Shown here piece after piece: positions 36,259 to 45,871 of a DNA stretch of 64,000 bases. The translations under genes and the position numbers were made by a program. This DNA comes from Pseudomonas tensinigenes (GTDB lineage: Bacteria > Pseudomonadota > Gammaproteobacteria > Pseudomonadales > Pseudomonadaceae), in assembly GCF_014268445.2 (NCBI RefSeq), contig NZ_CP077089.1, forward strand, positions 4,519,501-4,583,500. The letters run 5' to 3'. Every line of letters begins with the position of its first letter. Within the stretch, counting starts at the first letter, position 1. Under the pieces are notes generated by a model that saw nothing but the letters and a program-made list of their open reading frames with translations, was not told where the DNA came from and did no database searches.

Positions 36259-37794
36259 ATGAACCGCAGCGACGTCCTGATCATCGGCGCCGGCCCCACC
36301 GGTCTGGTGCTGGCCCTGTGGCTGAGCAAACATGGCGTGCGCGTGCGCATCATCGATAAAACCTCCGCACCCGGCACCACTTCGCGAGCGCTGGCGGTAC
36401 AGGCACGTACCCTTGAGCTGTACCGACAACTGGACCTCGCCGACACCATCGTGCGCAACGGCCATCGGGTGGCGGCGGCGAATTTCTGGGTCAACGGCAA
36501 ACCGGTCGCGCAGTTGCCGCTCAATCGCATCGGCGAAGGCCTGACACCCTACGCGTTCGTCGAAATCTTCCCGCAGGATGAACATGAACGGCTGCTGATC
36601 GAGCGCCTCGAAGACTACGGCGTCACGGTCGAACGCGACACGATGCTGGAAAGTTTCGAGGAAACCGGCGACGGCCTCACCGCACATCTGCGCCTGCCCG
36701 ACGGTGAACAGGAAATCTGCCAGGCCTGTTATCTGGCCGGATGTGATGGCGCCCGCTCAGTGGTGCGCAAAACCCTCGACACGGATTTTCCCGGCGGCAC
36801 TTATCAGCAGATTTTCTACGTCGCCGACGTCAAGGCCAGCGGCCCGGCAATGAACGGCGAGCTGCACCTGGATCTGGATGAAGCGGACTTTCTCGCCGTG
36901 TTTCCACTGGCCGGCGAAGGCCGCGCGCGGCTGATCGGCACTGTGCGTGATGAACGTGCGGATCGCGCCGAAACCCTGGAGTTTTCCGATGTCAGCAGCC
37001 GCGCCATCGAACACCTGAAAGTGCATATCGAAGACGTGCACTGGTTCTCGACCTACCGCGTGCATCACCGCGTGGCTGAGCACTTTCGCAGTGGTCGCGC
37101 GTTTCTGCTCGGCGATGCCGCGCACGTGCACAGCCCGGCGGGCGGTCAGGGCATGAACACCGGCATCGGCGACGCGATCAACCTGGCGTGGAAACTCGCC
37201 GCAGTGCTCGGCGGCGCCGCCGAACCAAGCCTGCTCGACAGCTACGAAACCGAACGCATTGCCTTCGCCCGCAGGCTGGTGTCGACCACCGATAAAGTCT
37301 TCAGTTTCGTCACCGCCGAGGGGCGCATGGCCGATCTGCTGCGCATGCGCGTGGCACCGTTTCTGATCCCGAAAATGGCCTCGTTCGAGGCCAGTCGCGA
37401 GTTCCTCTTTCGCACGGTGTCGCAAGTCACCCTCAACTATCGCGGCATGCCGCTGAGCCGGGGCGCAGCCGGCCATGTGCATGGCGGCGACCGCTTGCCC
37501 TGGGCGCATGATGGTGAGGGGGATAACTACGAACCGCTCAGACAGCCGTGCTGGCAGGTGCATGTGTACGGCGACACCAGCGACGAAATGATCGCCTGGT
37601 GCCAGGAACATCATTTGCCGCTGCACGTGTTCGACTGGCGCCCGGCGTTTGAAACGGCGGGGTTGGGGCGTAACGGTTTTTATCTGCTGCGCCCGGATAC
37701 GTATGTGGCGATTGCCGAGAACAGTGCGGATCCGAAAGTGATCGAACGCTACTTCCGCGATCACGGAATCAGGCCTTACTTCAACTGCCCCTGA
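36259..37794 (+). CDS. FAD-dependent aromatic hydroxylase-like monooxygenase
   Basis: 511 residues with CGGAGG before the start. The N-terminal FAD motif is VLIIGAGPTGLVLALWL, the NAD(P)H/FAD CDGARSVVRK motif is near 155, and GDAAHVHSPAGGQGMNTGIG at about 290 binds the flavin ribityl part: the fingerprint of the PheA/TfdB-type single-component flavin hydroxylases. The C-terminal third is a thioredoxin-like dimerisation domain with YLLRPDTYVAI. Members hydroxylate phenols, rifampicin, polyketides or similar rings; the substrate here is unknown. It is a single gene between a tandem-repeat array and a REP pair. Confidence 0.88.
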   Translation: MNRSDVLIIGAGPTGLVLALWLSKHGVRVRIIDKTSAPGTTSRALAVQARTLELYRQLDLADTIVRNGHRVAAANFWVNGKPVAQLPLNRIGEGLTPYAFVEIFPQDEHERLLIERLEDYGVTVERDTMLESFEETGDGLTAHLRLPDGEQEICQACYLAGCDGARSVVRKTLDTDFPGGTYQQIFYVADVKASGPAMNGELHLDLDEADFLAVFPLAGEGRARLIGTVRDERADRAETLEFSDVSSRAIEHLKVHIEDVHWFSTYRVHHRVAEHFRSGRAFLLGDAAHVHSPAGGQGMNTGIGDAINLAWKLAAVLGGAAEPSLLDSYETERIAFARRLVSTTDKVFSFVTAEGRMADLLRMRVAPFLIPKMASFEASREFLFRTVSQVTLNYRGMPLSRGAAGHVHGGDRLPWAHDGEGDNYEPLRQPCWQVHVYGDTSDEMIAWCQEHHLPLHVFDWRPAFETAGLGRNGFYLLRPDTYVAIAENSADPKVIERYFRDHGIRPYFNCP

Positions 37795-37808
37795 CACACC
37801 ACAATCCC

Positions 37809-37900
37809 CTGTAGGAGTGAGCCTGCTCGCGATAGCGGTGTATCAGCCGCCATTAATGTTGACTGACAAGACGCTATCGCGAGCAGGCTCACTCCTACAA
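37809..37900. repeat. REP inverted pair, AGTGAGCC variant
   Basis: GTAGGAGTGAGCCTGCTCGC and its inverse, separated by about 35 bases, lie between the convergent monooxygenase and hemB genes. The same GTAGGAGTGAGCC variant recurs on the other side of hemB. Confidence 0.93.
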
Positions 37901-37919
37901 TTTGGATTTGCGGTGTTGC

Positions 37920-38894
37920 TTAGATCCCGGCCAGGGCCAGATCCATCGCAAAGTAAGTGAAGATCAAATCAGCACCCGCACGCTTGATCGCGCCCAGGCT
38001 TTCACGCACCACACGATCCTCATCGATCGCCCCGGCCTGTGCGCCGAACTTGATCATCGCGTATTCGCCGCTGACCTGATACGCCGCCAGCGGCAGGTTC
38101 GAGGCTTCACGGATGTCGCGGATGATGTCGAGGTAGGCACCGGCCGGTTTGACCATCAGCGCATCGGCACCTTCCTGCTCGTCGAGCAGCGACTCGCGCA
38201 GGGCTTCGCGGCGGTTCATCGGGTTCATCTGATAGCTTTTGCGGTCGCCCTTCAGCGCGCTGCCACCGGCCTCGCGGAACGGACCGTAGAGTGCCGAAGC
38301 AAATTTGGTCGAGTAAGCCATGATCGGAATCTGGGTGAAGCCGGCCGCATCCAGCGCCTGGCGAATCGCCCGCACCTGACCGTCCATCGCTGCCGACGGC
38401 GCGATCACGTCCGCACCGGCGCGGGCGGCCGCCACAGCTTGCTTGCCGAGGTTGATCAGGGTCTGGTCGTTGTCGACTTCATGGTTGTGCATCACGCCGC
38501 AGTGGCCGTGATCGGTGTATTCGCAGAAGCACGTGTCGGACATCACGATCATTTCCGGCACGGCATCTTTGGCAATGCGCGACATGCGCGAGACCAGGCC
38601 TTCTTCGCGCCAGGTGTCACTGCCGTTGCTGTCCAGATGGTGGGACACGCCGAAGGTCATCACCGACTTGATGCCGGCGCGGGCATAGCGCTCGATTTCA
38701 CTGGCCAGTTTGCGCTCGGGAATGCGCATCACCCCGGGCATGCTGTTGATTGGCACGAAGTCGTCGATTTCCTCTTCGACGAAAATCGGCAGCACCAGAT
38801 CGTTCAGGCTGAACTCGGTTTCCTGGAACAGGCTGCGCAGGCTCGCATTGCGGCGCAGACGGCGGGGACGTGCTTCGGGGAACTGACTGGACAT
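37920..38894 (-). CDS. hemB: Delta-aminolevulinate dehydratase, zinc type
   Basis: 324 residues from ATG 38894 ([20 protein letters not shown]), with AGGAAAGG before it; the longer frame from 38984 is not supported. It condenses two 5-aminolevulinates to porphobilinogen in heme synthesis. The two active-site lysines are seen in [15 protein letters not shown] and [12 protein letters not shown]. The metal site reads [13 protein letters not shown], the cysteine-rich zinc-binding form. The usual main HemB of P. aeruginosa instead has an aspartate-rich, magnesium-type site. This may therefore be a second, zinc-dependent paralogue. It is monocistronic, between two REP pairs. Confidence 0.95.
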   Translation of the reverse strand: MSSQFPEARPRRLRRNASLRSLFQETEFSLNDLVLPIFVEEEIDDFVPINSMPGVMRIPERKLASEIERYARAGIKSVMTFGVSHHLDSNGSDTWREEGLVSRMSRIAKDAVPEMIVMSDTCFCEYTDHGHCGVMHNHEVDNDQTLINLGKQAVAAARAGADVIAPSAAMDGQVRAIRQALDAAGFTQIPIMAYSTKFASALYGPFREAGGSALKGDRKSYQMNPMNRREALRESLLDEQEGADALMVKPAGAYLDIIRDIREASNLPLAAYQVSGEYAMIKFGAQAGAIDEDRVVRESLGAIKRAGADLIFTYFAMDLALAGI

Positions 38895-39036
38895 GGGGGC
38901 CTTTCCTGAAAACGGCAGATGAGACGAAAGTCGTAGGGGGCGAAGCTTATGCCTTGCAGGGGTTGGGGTACAAACCTGGATCAATCAAGAGTGCATTACC
39001 GGGGGTGTAATAATCCCTCGGACTTTGCACATTCCC

Positions 39037-39129
39037 TTGTAGGAGTGAGCCTGCTCGCGATAGCGGTGTGTCAGTCAACATTGATATCGACTGATAAACC
39101 GCTATCGCGAGCAGGCTCACTCCTACATG
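39037..39129. repeat. REP inverted pair, AGTGAGCC variant
   Basis: The same GTAGGAGTGAGCCTGCTCGC variant as at 37809-37900, here between hemB and the following GST gene. The pair flanks hemB on both sides. Confidence 0.93.
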
Positions 39130-39142
39130 GGTTTGTGTGTAG

Positions 39143-39850
39143 TCAGGAAGGGATGGTCAGGCCGCGAATGACCGCTGGGCGGGCGAGGAATCGTTCCAGC
39201 ACACGGGTAACGTTCGGGAAGTTGCTGATGCCCACCAGATCACCGGCCTCATAAAACCCGATCAAATTACGCACCCACGGAAACGTGGCGATATCCGCAA
39301 TGGTGTAACGCTCGCCCATGATCCAGTCACGGCCCTCAAGCCGACCGTTGAGCACTTTGAGCAGACGTTTGCTTTCATCGACGTAACGGTCACGCGGACG
39401 CTTGTCCTCGTAGTCCTTGCCGGCAAACTTGTTGAAGAAGCCAAGCTGGCCGAACATCGGGCCGATGCCGCCCATCTGGAACATCAGCCACTGAATGGTT
39501 TCGTAACGCAGCGCGCCTTCCTGCGCCAGCAACTGGCCGCTTTTGTCGGCCAGATAAATCAGGATCGCACCGGACTCGAACAGCGGCAGCGGCTTATCTT
39601 CGGGACCATGGGGATCAAGGATTGCCGGGATCTTGTTGTTTGGGTTCAGCGACAGGAACTCCGGTGACAACTGATCATTGCTGTCGAAAGCGACCTTGTG
39701 CGGCTCGTACGGCAGGCCGATTTCTTCGAGCATGATCGAGACTTTCACGCCGTTGGGCGTGGGCAAGGAATAGAGCTGAATCCAGTCTGGGTACTGCGCC
39801 GGCCATTTCTGGGTGATCGGGAACGCGGACAGATCGATCATGGGAAGCAT
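39143..39850 (-). CDS. Glutathione S-transferase, YghU/YfcG-like
   Basis: 235 residues; ATG 39850 and the ATG three codons on (MIDLSAFPIT) are both possible and neither has a strong ribosome binding site. The N-terminal extension before the thioredoxin fold, then WIQLYSLPTPNGVKVSIMLE and SLNPNNKIPAILDP, followed by LFESGAILIYLA, fit the nu-class disulfide-bond oxidoreductases of the YghU/YfcG type, which work with two GSH molecules. The C-terminal helical domain has ADIATFPWVRN. It is a single gene, transcribed towards hemB. Confidence 0.9.
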   Translation of the reverse strand: MLPMIDLSAFPITQKWPAQYPDWIQLYSLPTPNGVKVSIMLEEIGLPYEPHKVAFDSNDQLSPEFLSLNPNNKIPAILDPHGPEDKPLPLFESGAILIYLADKSGQLLAQEGALRYETIQWLMFQMGGIGPMFGQLGFFNKFAGKDYEDKRPRDRYVDESKRLLKVLNGRLEGRDWIMGERYTIADIATFPWVRNLIGFYEAGDLVGISNFPNVTRVLERFLARPAVIRGLTIPS

Positions 39851-40124
39851 CCAGTCACAAATTAAAGCCTGATCATAATGTAGGCCTGCTGCAGCGCCTA
39901 CACGAACGGTAACATCCTGTCGCTAACCTGCGTCCAAGCCCTTGAAAGATGCCGTTAGAGTGCCACGCACTCGCTCGGATCGAACCAACGGGCCTCAGAG
40001 GACTCTGAGCTATGTCTTTCTCGCAGAGGAAGCTGTTCACGACAGGGAAAACACCCGGTGCTGGGAGCCCGCGGTGTAAAGGTTTGTCAGCCTTAATTGA
40101 ATCAGCTGAAGAACTTTCTATTTG
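39851..40124. other. Gene-free stretch between GST and phosphatase genes
   Basis: A 274-base divergent intergenic region. I see no REP element and no convincing promoter motif. Small inverted words occur (CCTCAGAGGACTCTGAG near 39992-40010). An ATG after 40010 opens only a short frame. Confidence 0.3.
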
Positions 40125-40799
40125 ATGACGAACCTTATGCGTTTCGCCAAACGTTTCAAACATCGCGCGTATGTGGCCCTGCCTTCCCTGCTGGCCGTCA
40201 GTGCGCTGTTCCTGTCGCTTGAGTCGAGCGAGAGCCGCGCGCAACCAGCGGACGGCACCCAGACGCTGGTGTTCCTGCGTCACGCGGAGAAGCCCGAGGG
40301 CGGTCTCGGCCAGCTCAACTGCCAGGGCCTGAACCGCGCCATCGATCTGTCGACGCTGCTGCCAGAGAAGTTCGGCAAGGCCGATTACGTGTTCGCCGCC
40401 AACCCGACGCGCAATGTCGAGGAAGGAGAGCTGGACAATTCCTACAGCTACATTCGCCCACTGATGACCATCAGCCCCGCCGCGATCAAGCTCGGCCTGC
40501 CGGTGAATATCGAGTTTTCGGCCAACGACACCAGTGACCTGGCCCGCGAACTGCTGGAAGACAAGTATCACAACTCGACGATCTACACCGCGTGGTCCCA
40601 CGGCTATCTGCCGGAGCTGATCAACAAGGTGGCCGGCAAAGCGGTCGGCGAGAAACAGAACATCACCGAGGACTGGGCGGGCAACGATTTTGACTCGCTG
40701 TATGTGCTGACCCTGACCTGGCACAACGGCAAGGCCAGTCTGCAGAGCCACAGCTACAAGCAGGGGCTGGATCATGGCAAGGAAACCTGTCCGACCTGA
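40125..40799 (+). CDS. Exported histidine phosphatase family protein
   Basis: 224 residues from ATG 40125. A basic N-terminus and a hydrophobic stretch (AYVALPSLLAVSALFLSL) act as signal peptide or anchor. The phosphatase motif TLVFLRHAEKPEGG (catalytic His in RHAE) is at about 48-60, and a second conserved His lies in TAWSHGYLPELINK. The protein is shorter than phosphoglycerate mutases and lacks their other loops. The substrate is unknown. It lies between two gene-free regions and reads towards the convergent selU gene across a pair of REP halves. Confidence 0.82.
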   Translation: MTNLMRFAKRFKHRAYVALPSLLAVSALFLSLESSESRAQPADGTQTLVFLRHAEKPEGGLGQLNCQGLNRAIDLSTLLPEKFGKADYVFAANPTRNVEEGELDNSYSYIRPLMTISPAAIKLGLPVNIEFSANDTSDLARELLEDKYHNSTIYTAWSHGYLPELINKVAGKAVGEKQNITEDWAGNDFDSLYVLTLTWHNGKASLQSHSYKQGLDHGKETCPT

Positions 40800-40822
40800 G
40801 TCTTGTATGGCCTGAACCGGCC

Positions 40823-40902
40823 CCTTCGCGAGCAGACTCGCTCCCACATTGGATCTGAGTGAAATACAAATCCCCTGTGGGAGCGAGCCTGCTCGCGAAG
40901 AG
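40823..40902. repeat. REP pair in outward orientation
   Basis: CTTCGCGAGCAGACTCGCTC followed 25 bases on by GTGGGAGCGAGCCTGCTCGC. The two halves face the opposite way to most pairs in the window, with the CCCACA and TGTGGG ends innermost. It lies between convergent genes. Confidence 0.9.
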
Positions 40903-40918
40903 GCCAGCCGCTACAACG

Positions 40919-42022
40919 TCAAACTTTCTGATTGACCCGCTCGCGCAGATACTCAAGCACCGCCCCACGCTCCCCGGCGAACTCGATCCGCCCGCCCTTC
41001 TTCTCGCGCTGAAACACGTACATCGGGTCGTAATAATCGCGCAGCAATACGCCGATCCACTCACGGAACAGCTCGACCGAACCGCTGCGCGCCTGTTCGG
41101 CCAGTGCCGCCTCCATTTGCAAATACATGCGTTGATAACGCTCGCCACCCAGTCGACGCTGAATATTGTTCAGGCTGGAAATCAATCGTTCGGCGTACAG
41201 CGCAAAGCCCTGCTCACCATGCACCGCAACGAATTCGGCATGCAGCTCAATCACATAATCCTGCAGGATTCGCTCGACCCGATTGTCGAGGCTGTCCTCC
41301 AGCCATACCAGCGGGGCCGCTTGCATGCCCCTGTACAAAGGCAATGGCAAGGCACAACTGCCGACCACCCGGCTCTCGTCCTCCAGGACAAATTGCCCGA
41401 TCCCACCGGCGCGTTTTTTCAGCACGTCAACGGCCAAGCGGTTTTCGAAATCGATGTTGGTCGGTTGCCCGGTGGCGCGCTTGCCGAAACTCGAACCCCG
41501 ATGATTGGCATGGCCCTCCAGATCCAGGCCATTGCTCAACTGCACCAGCACTTCGGTCTTGCCGGTGCCGGTCATGCCGCCGAGCAGAACCAGTTCGCAT
41601 TCGGCAACAGCCTGATCGACCGTTTCCAGGAGGAATGTGCGCATGGCCTTGTAACCGCCGCCGACACGCGGGTAATCGATGCCGCCCTCGTCCTTGATCC
41701 ATTGCTGGACAATCTGTGAACGCAGGCCGCCGCGAAAACAATACAAATAGCCATCAGGATTGTTACGGGCAAACTCGACCCAGCCTTGAATGCGCTGCTC
41801 CCGAACCTCGGCGGACACCAGGCGCTCACCCAAGACAATCGCGGCTTGCTGTCCGTGCTGTTTGTAACAGGTACCCACCTGTTCGCGCTCACGGTCGTTC
41901 ATCAGCGGCAGATTGACCACTCCGGGGAACGCACCGTGGGAAAATTCAACCGGCGCACGGGCATCCATCATTGGCCGGTCATTGAGAAAAATGTCACGGT
42001 AGTCAGTGCAGTCGCGGAGCAT
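40919..42022 (-). CDS. selU: tRNA 2-selenouridine synthase
   Basis: 367 residues from ATG 42022 ([14 protein letters not shown]), whose A overlaps the selD stop (TGATG). It replaces sulfur by selenium in 5-methylaminomethyl-2-thiouridine at the wobble position of some tRNAs. An N-terminal rhodanese-like domain contains the catalytic Cys95 ([12 protein letters not shown]), and a P-loop domain has GGMTGTGKT at about 148-156. It is directly downstream of selD, which makes its selenophosphate substrate. Gene order and coupling are as in other pseudomonads. Confidence 0.95.
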   Translation of the reverse strand: MLRDCTDYRDIFLNDRPMMDARAPVEFSHGAFPGVVNLPLMNDREREQVGTCYKQHGQQAAIVLGERLVSAEVREQRIQGWVEFARNNPDGYLYCFRGGLRSQIVQQWIKDEGGIDYPRVGGGYKAMRTFLLETVDQAVAECELVLLGGMTGTGKTEVLVQLSNGLDLEGHANHRGSSFGKRATGQPTNIDFENRLAVDVLKKRAGGIGQFVLEDESRVVGSCALPLPLYRGMQAAPLVWLEDSLDNRVERILQDYVIELHAEFVAVHGEQGFALYAERLISSLNNIQRRLGGERYQRMYLQMEAALAEQARSGSVELFREWIGVLLRDYYDPMYVFQREKKGGRIEFAGERGAVLEYLRERVNQKV

Positions 42023-43056
42023 CAAATCACCTCGACTGCGTTCGTCTGTCGCTCAACCAGTTCGCCGATTGGCGCAAGGTTCAGGCCCAGTTCGGCGGCG
42101 ACGGCGAGGAACTCTTCATTGCCTTCAGGCGTCACCGCGATCAACAGGCCACCGCTGGTTTGCGGGTCGCAGAGCACGCGTTTGTGCAACTCCTGCACGC
42201 GGCCGACCTTGCTCGCATAGCTGTCGAAATTGCGCAGCGTTCCGCCGGGCACACAGCCCTGATCGAGGTAATACTCGACGCTGTCCAGACGCGGCACGCT
42301 GTCATAGGCAATGCGTGCGGTGAGCTGGCTGCCATCGGCCATTTCCACCAGATGCCCGAGCAGACCAAAACCGGTGACGTCGGTCATCGCCGTAACGCCG
42401 GCGAGTTTGCCGAAGCGGCTGCCGGGTTTGTTCAGGGTGCACATCCAGTCGCGGGCCACGCCAACGTCAGCGGCGCGCAGTTTGCCCTTCTTCTCGGCGG
42501 TGGTGAGGATGCCGATGCCCAGCGGTTTGGTCAGGTACAACAGGCAACCGGCGGTGGCGGTGTCATTGCGTTTCATGTGGCGTTTTTCCACCAGACCGGT
42601 GACAGCGAGGCCGAAGATCGGCTCCGGTGCATCGATCGAATGCCCGCCGGCCAGCGGAATGCCCGCGGCGTCGCACACGGCACGGCCGCCGCGAATCACT
42701 TCACGCGCCACTTCCGGCGCCAGCACATTGACCGGCCAGCCGAGAATGGCAATCGCCATCAGCGGATCGCCGCCCATCGCGTAGATGTCGCTGATCGCGT
42801 TGGTCGCGGCGATGCGGCCGAAGTCGAACGGGTCGTCGACGATCGGCATAAAGAAATCGGTAGTCGAGACCACACCGCGTTCGGCATCGATCTCGTACAC
42901 CGCCGCGTCATCGCGCGAGGCATTGCCGACCCACAGTTTCGGATCAAGGTTCTGGGCACCGCTGCCGGCCAGAATCACTTCCAGCACCTGCGGGGAAATC
43001 TTGCAGCCGCAACCGGCGCCGTGGCTGTATTGGGTCAGACGAATCGGCTCACTCAT
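42022..43056 (-). CDS. selD: Selenide, water dikinase (selenophosphate synthetase)
   Basis: 344 residues, an AIR-synthase-fold kinase making selenophosphate from selenide and ATP. The active-site loop GAGCGCKI carries Cys16, Cys18 and Lys19, so this is the cysteine form, with no in-frame TGA for selenocysteine. The metal/ATP-binding [36 protein letters not shown] and [13 protein letters not shown] motifs are intact. It supplies selenium both for selenouridine (selU, overlapping downstream) and, if selA/selB exist elsewhere, for selenocysteine. Confidence 0.96.
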   Translation of the reverse strand: MSEPIRLTQYSHGAGCGCKISPQVLEVILAGSGAQNLDPKLWVGNASRDDAAVYEIDAERGVVSTTDFFMPIVDDPFDFGRIAATNAISDIYAMGGDPLMAIAILGWPVNVLAPEVAREVIRGGRAVCDAAGIPLAGGHSIDAPEPIFGLAVTGLVEKRHMKRNDTATAGCLLYLTKPLGIGILTTAEKKGKLRAADVGVARDWMCTLNKPGSRFGKLAGVTAMTDVTGFGLLGHLVEMADGSQLTARIAYDSVPRLDSVEYYLDQGCVPGGTLRNFDSYASKVGRVQELHKRVLCDPQTSGGLLIAVTPEGNEEFLAVAAELGLNLAPIGELVERQTNAVEVI

Positions 43057-43387
43057 GGGGGAGTCTCAGGCTGTTGATGGGGCCGATTCTAGCAGAGCGC
43101 GAGGCAGCAGATTTTTGCACTGACAGAGCGCCCCCTTCGCGAGCAGGCTCGCTCCCACATTTGCACCGCACTCCCCTGTGGGAGCGAGCCTGCTCGCGAA
43201 GGCAATCAACCAGCCACCGCAAACGTCAATGAAGGGCGCAAGAGTCTTTTTGATGAAAAACCAACTGCCGCCGCTCCCCCCGCCGGCGCCACATCGAACT
43301 GCGCAAACTGTCCGTCTCCGTTTGCGATATTCGGCTTTACCTTAGTGCGCACGATCAAAAAATCGCTGCCTGCGGTCTTTTGCTCTG
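43057..43387. other. Gene-free stretch with REP pair and REP-like fragment
   Basis: An outward REP pair occupies about 43135-43200 (CTTCGCGAGCAGGCTCGCTC, then its inverse). A fragment of the GATCGCAGCC-type element (GATCAAAAAATCGCTGCCTG) lies near 43349-43368. Nothing else was recognised between the selD start and the end of the T6SS immunity gene. Confidence 0.8.
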
Positions 43388-44494
43388 TTAACGCTCGCGC
43401 TGCACCTGCGCAAAAATTTCGGTGATTGGTCGATGAGGTTGACGCTTTTGCATCTGCCGCACCTGTTCACTCAGCCGCAGCAGCTCTTCACTGGGTTTGG
43501 CCCATTGATCCTCCGACAATGGCTCTGACCATTCGCGCATGGCATCTGGCAGCGCTTGCTTGCCGATTCTTTCGAGGCGGCGCACTTCCCATTCGACGAG
43601 GTGGTTGGGAATCGTCCACAAGGTCATGACGTGGTAGAAGTACCAGAAGAAGCCCGACAGCCTTGTTCGTGTGCCTTCGCGGATCTGCTGGTGCATGCGT
43701 GCGCGAGCGTTGCGAAAGGTGTGCAGGCCTTCGTGGGGGGGATCGTCCGGGCCTTGGAGGTCTTGCAGGTCCTGGATGGATTTGAGGTCGTTGACTTCGT
43801 ATTCCATGTAGCCGCGAATCGCCTCCCAGTGGCTGATCGCCAGGGGCAGCCCGGCGCAGTGGAACTCGACACTGGTGAGGGTTTCGCCTTGATAGAAGCC
43901 GATGCCCATGCCGTATTGGCGGTGGATGCCATATTGGGTCGCGCCTTGGGCTTCGATGACCCAGGCGGAGAGCGATTCCCATGGGACGAAGACCGGTTCG
44001 GTGGCGTCTTTGGGCATGAAGCAGACTTCACGGCGTTGGCGGTTGAAGCGGGTTGGGATGATTGAGGCGCGTTTTTTGTCGTTGTGGTGCCAGACGCCGA
44101 GGCCGATAAGGAGCATTAAACATCCCACAAAGAATGAAACCCCTTTGCCTTCATTGAAAAGCCCTTCTATGGCATGAGAAACGTCGTCCCAACCCATCCC
44201 GAACAAAAAGAACATGAAGCCGCCTATTAGCGGGAAAAGGAACGCCGCCGAGAACGCAACGCTGAATGGTCCCCCCAACGTCATTTGCCACATAAAAACC
44301 TGCGGAGATCCCAATCCGAAGTCCATGAACACGTCATTCAGCTCCCCAATATGTGGTCCATAAGCCGGCATTGGAGTTGGTAAGGGGAGCGGAGCGAGAT
44401 AGGTGATCTTTCCGCTCGGAAATGGCTCGATGTCCCCTGCTTTTCTTGGCTGTTCAAGCAGCGGCATATATAACTCGGTGTGCTTACTCCGCAT
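43388..44494 (-). CDS. Second membrane immunity paralogue of the VasX cluster (DUF6708-like)
   Basis: 368 residues. A Pro-rich N-terminus (APLPLPTPMPAYGPHIGELN) is followed by two membrane segments at about 77-101 and 118-136. The cytosolic C-terminal domain includes FNRQRREVCFMP and YGIHRQYGMGIGFY. The arrangement resembles DUF6708 proteins found beside VasX-type effectors (name from memory). The last two thirds are nearly identical to the neighbour 44741-45871, while the membrane part has diverged. ATG 44494 overlaps the end of the effector remnant 44484-44744. It is likely an inner-membrane immunity protein kept after its own effector was lost. Confidence 0.75.
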   Translation of the reverse strand: MRSKHTELYMPLLEQPRKAGDIEPFPSGKITYLAPLPLPTPMPAYGPHIGELNDVFMDFGLGSPQVFMWQMTLGGPFSVAFSAAFLFPLIGGFMFFLFGMGWDDVSHAIEGLFNEGKGVSFFVGCLMLLIGLGVWHHNDKKRASIIPTRFNRQRREVCFMPKDATEPVFVPWESLSAWVIEAQGATQYGIHRQYGMGIGFYQGETLTSVEFHCAGLPLAISHWEAIRGYMEYEVNDLKSIQDLQDLQGPDDPPHEGLHTFRNARARMHQQIREGTRTRLSGFFWYFYHVMTLWTIPNHLVEWEVRRLERIGKQALPDAMREWSEPLSEDQWAKPSEELLRLSEQVRQMQKRQPHRPITEIFAQVQRER

Positions 44495-44744
44495 GGTCGG
44501 CCTGATCTAAAAAATGAGTTTCAACCAGTAGCACGGGCGGGTTCCCCTTGACCAATTGAGGCGCGACAACATCGAAATTCCCTTCATCCCTTGGGTGTAG
44601 ATGTATGACACAGATTCGTGGCATCCACTCACTCGCCTCGTCGTAGCAACAGAGATCCTTTAGGCAGGCGTATTCGGTGCTGAGCGCTTGATGGAGTTGC
44701 CCACGTCTGAAGGCTTGGTGAGTGACATTTGAAAAACAGCTCAT
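44484..44744 (-). pseudogene. Internally deleted VasX effector remnant
   Basis: An open frame of 86 codons joining two separated pieces of the full effector (45861-49451). QLHQALSTEYACLKDLC comes from its middle (about 47930-47980). RICVIHLHPRDEGNFDVVAP with PPVLLVETHFL comes from its very end (about 45880-45985). About 640 internal codons and all upstream sequence are missing. A run of 38 bases at 44663-44700 is identical to 47936-47973. It is what remains of a second copy of the effector gene, upstream of the second immunity gene. Confidence 0.85.
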
Positions 44745-45871
44745 GCACGCCGCTTACCGTTTGAAGCCGTGCGTTGTACCTCAGCAAAAATCTCGGTGAT
44801 CGGCCGATGCGGCTGGCGTTTTTGCATTTGCCGTACCTGTTCGCTCAGCCGTAGCAGCTCTTCACTGGGTTTGGCCCATTGGTCTTGCGGCAATGGGTCC
44901 GACCATTCGCGCATGATGTCGGGCAGTGCTTGCTTGCCGATTCTTTCGAGGCGGCGCACTTCCCATTCGACGAGGTGGTTGGGAATCGTCCACAAGGTCA
45001 TGACGTGGTAGAGGTACCAGAAGAAGCCCGACAGCCTTGTTCGTGTGCCTTCGCGGATCTGCTGGTGCATGCGCGCGCGGGCGTTGCGAAAGGTGTGCAG
45101 GCCTTCGTGGGGTGGGTCGTCGGGGCCTTGCAGGTCTTGCAGGTCCTGAATCGATCTGAGGTCGTTGACTTCGTATTCCATGTAGCCGCGTATCGCTTCC
45201 CAGTGGCTGATCGCGAGCGGCAGGCCGGCGCATTGGAATTCGAGGCTGGTGAGGGTTTCGCCGTGGTAGAAACCGATGCCCATGCCGTATTGGCGGTGGA
45301 TGCCGTATTGGGTCGCGCCTTGGGCTTCGATAATCCAGGCGGAGAGGGATTCCCAGGGGACGAAGACGGGTTCGGTTTCGCCTGCGGGCATGAAGCAGAC
45401 TTCGCGGCGTTGGCGGTTGAAGCGGGTTGGGATGATGTGGGCGCGTTTTTTGTGGTTGTGGTGCCAGACGGCAAGGCTGATTAGGAGCATGAGTAAATAG
45501 GTTTCTAAGCCAAGTATTTTAGACTCTTTGAAAATCTCCTCTACGTAGACCCAACTGGTATACCAGCCATCCCCAAACACCATCCCAAGGAAGCCTCCTA
45601 ACAATGGAATGAGAAAAGCGATTGAGAACGCGACGCTGAATGGTCCACCCAATGTCATCTGCCATGAAAATATCTGCGGTGAACCTAAGCCAAAATCCAT
45701 GTAGATGTCATTCAGCTCACCGATATGTGGCCCATAGGGTGGTGTCGGTGTCGGTAATGGCAGAGGCGCGAGATAAGTCATGTTTCCACTTGGAAACGGC
45801 TCGATATCTCCAGCTTTTTTGGGCAGCCCACTTCTCGGCGGTCCTATCGGCTTATCGTGATTATTCAGCAT
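44741..45871 (-). CDS. Membrane immunity protein of the VasX-type effector (DUF6708-like)
   Basis: 376 residues from ATG 45871 (MLNNHDKPIGPPRSGLPKKA); the longer frame from 45943 is out-of-frame reading of the effector's 3' end. Two membrane segments follow the Pro-rich start (around GGPFSVAFSIAFLIPLLGGF and TYLLMLLISLAVWHH). The cytosolic domain has FNRQRREVCFMPAGETEPVF. It overlaps the effector gene by 11 bases, the expected position for the cognate immunity protein. A membrane protein makes sense against a pore-forming toxin. The function is inferred from position and topology. Confidence 0.78.
   Translation of the reverse strand: MLNNHDKPIGPPRSGLPKKAGDIEPFPSGNMTYLAPLPLPTPTPPYGPHIGELNDIYMDFGLGSPQIFSWQMTLGGPFSVAFSIAFLIPLLGGFLGMVFGDGWYTSWVYVEEIFKESKILGLETYLLMLLISLAVWHHNHKKRAHIIPTRFNRQRREVCFMPAGETEPVFVPWESLSAWIIEAQGATQYGIHRQYGMGIGFYHGETLTSLEFQCAGLPLAISHWEAIRGYMEYEVNDLRSIQDLQDLQGPDDPPHEGLHTFRNARARMHQQIREGTRTRLSGFFWYLYHVMTLWTIPNHLVEWEVRRLERIGKQALPDIMREWSDPLPQDQWAKPSEELLRLSEQVRQMQKRQPHRPITEIFAEVQRTASNGKRRA

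Noticed and set aside
42022..43056. Selenocysteine-containing SelD
   Set aside because: The active-site position is an ordinary Cys codon in GAGCGCK and there is no in-frame TGA.
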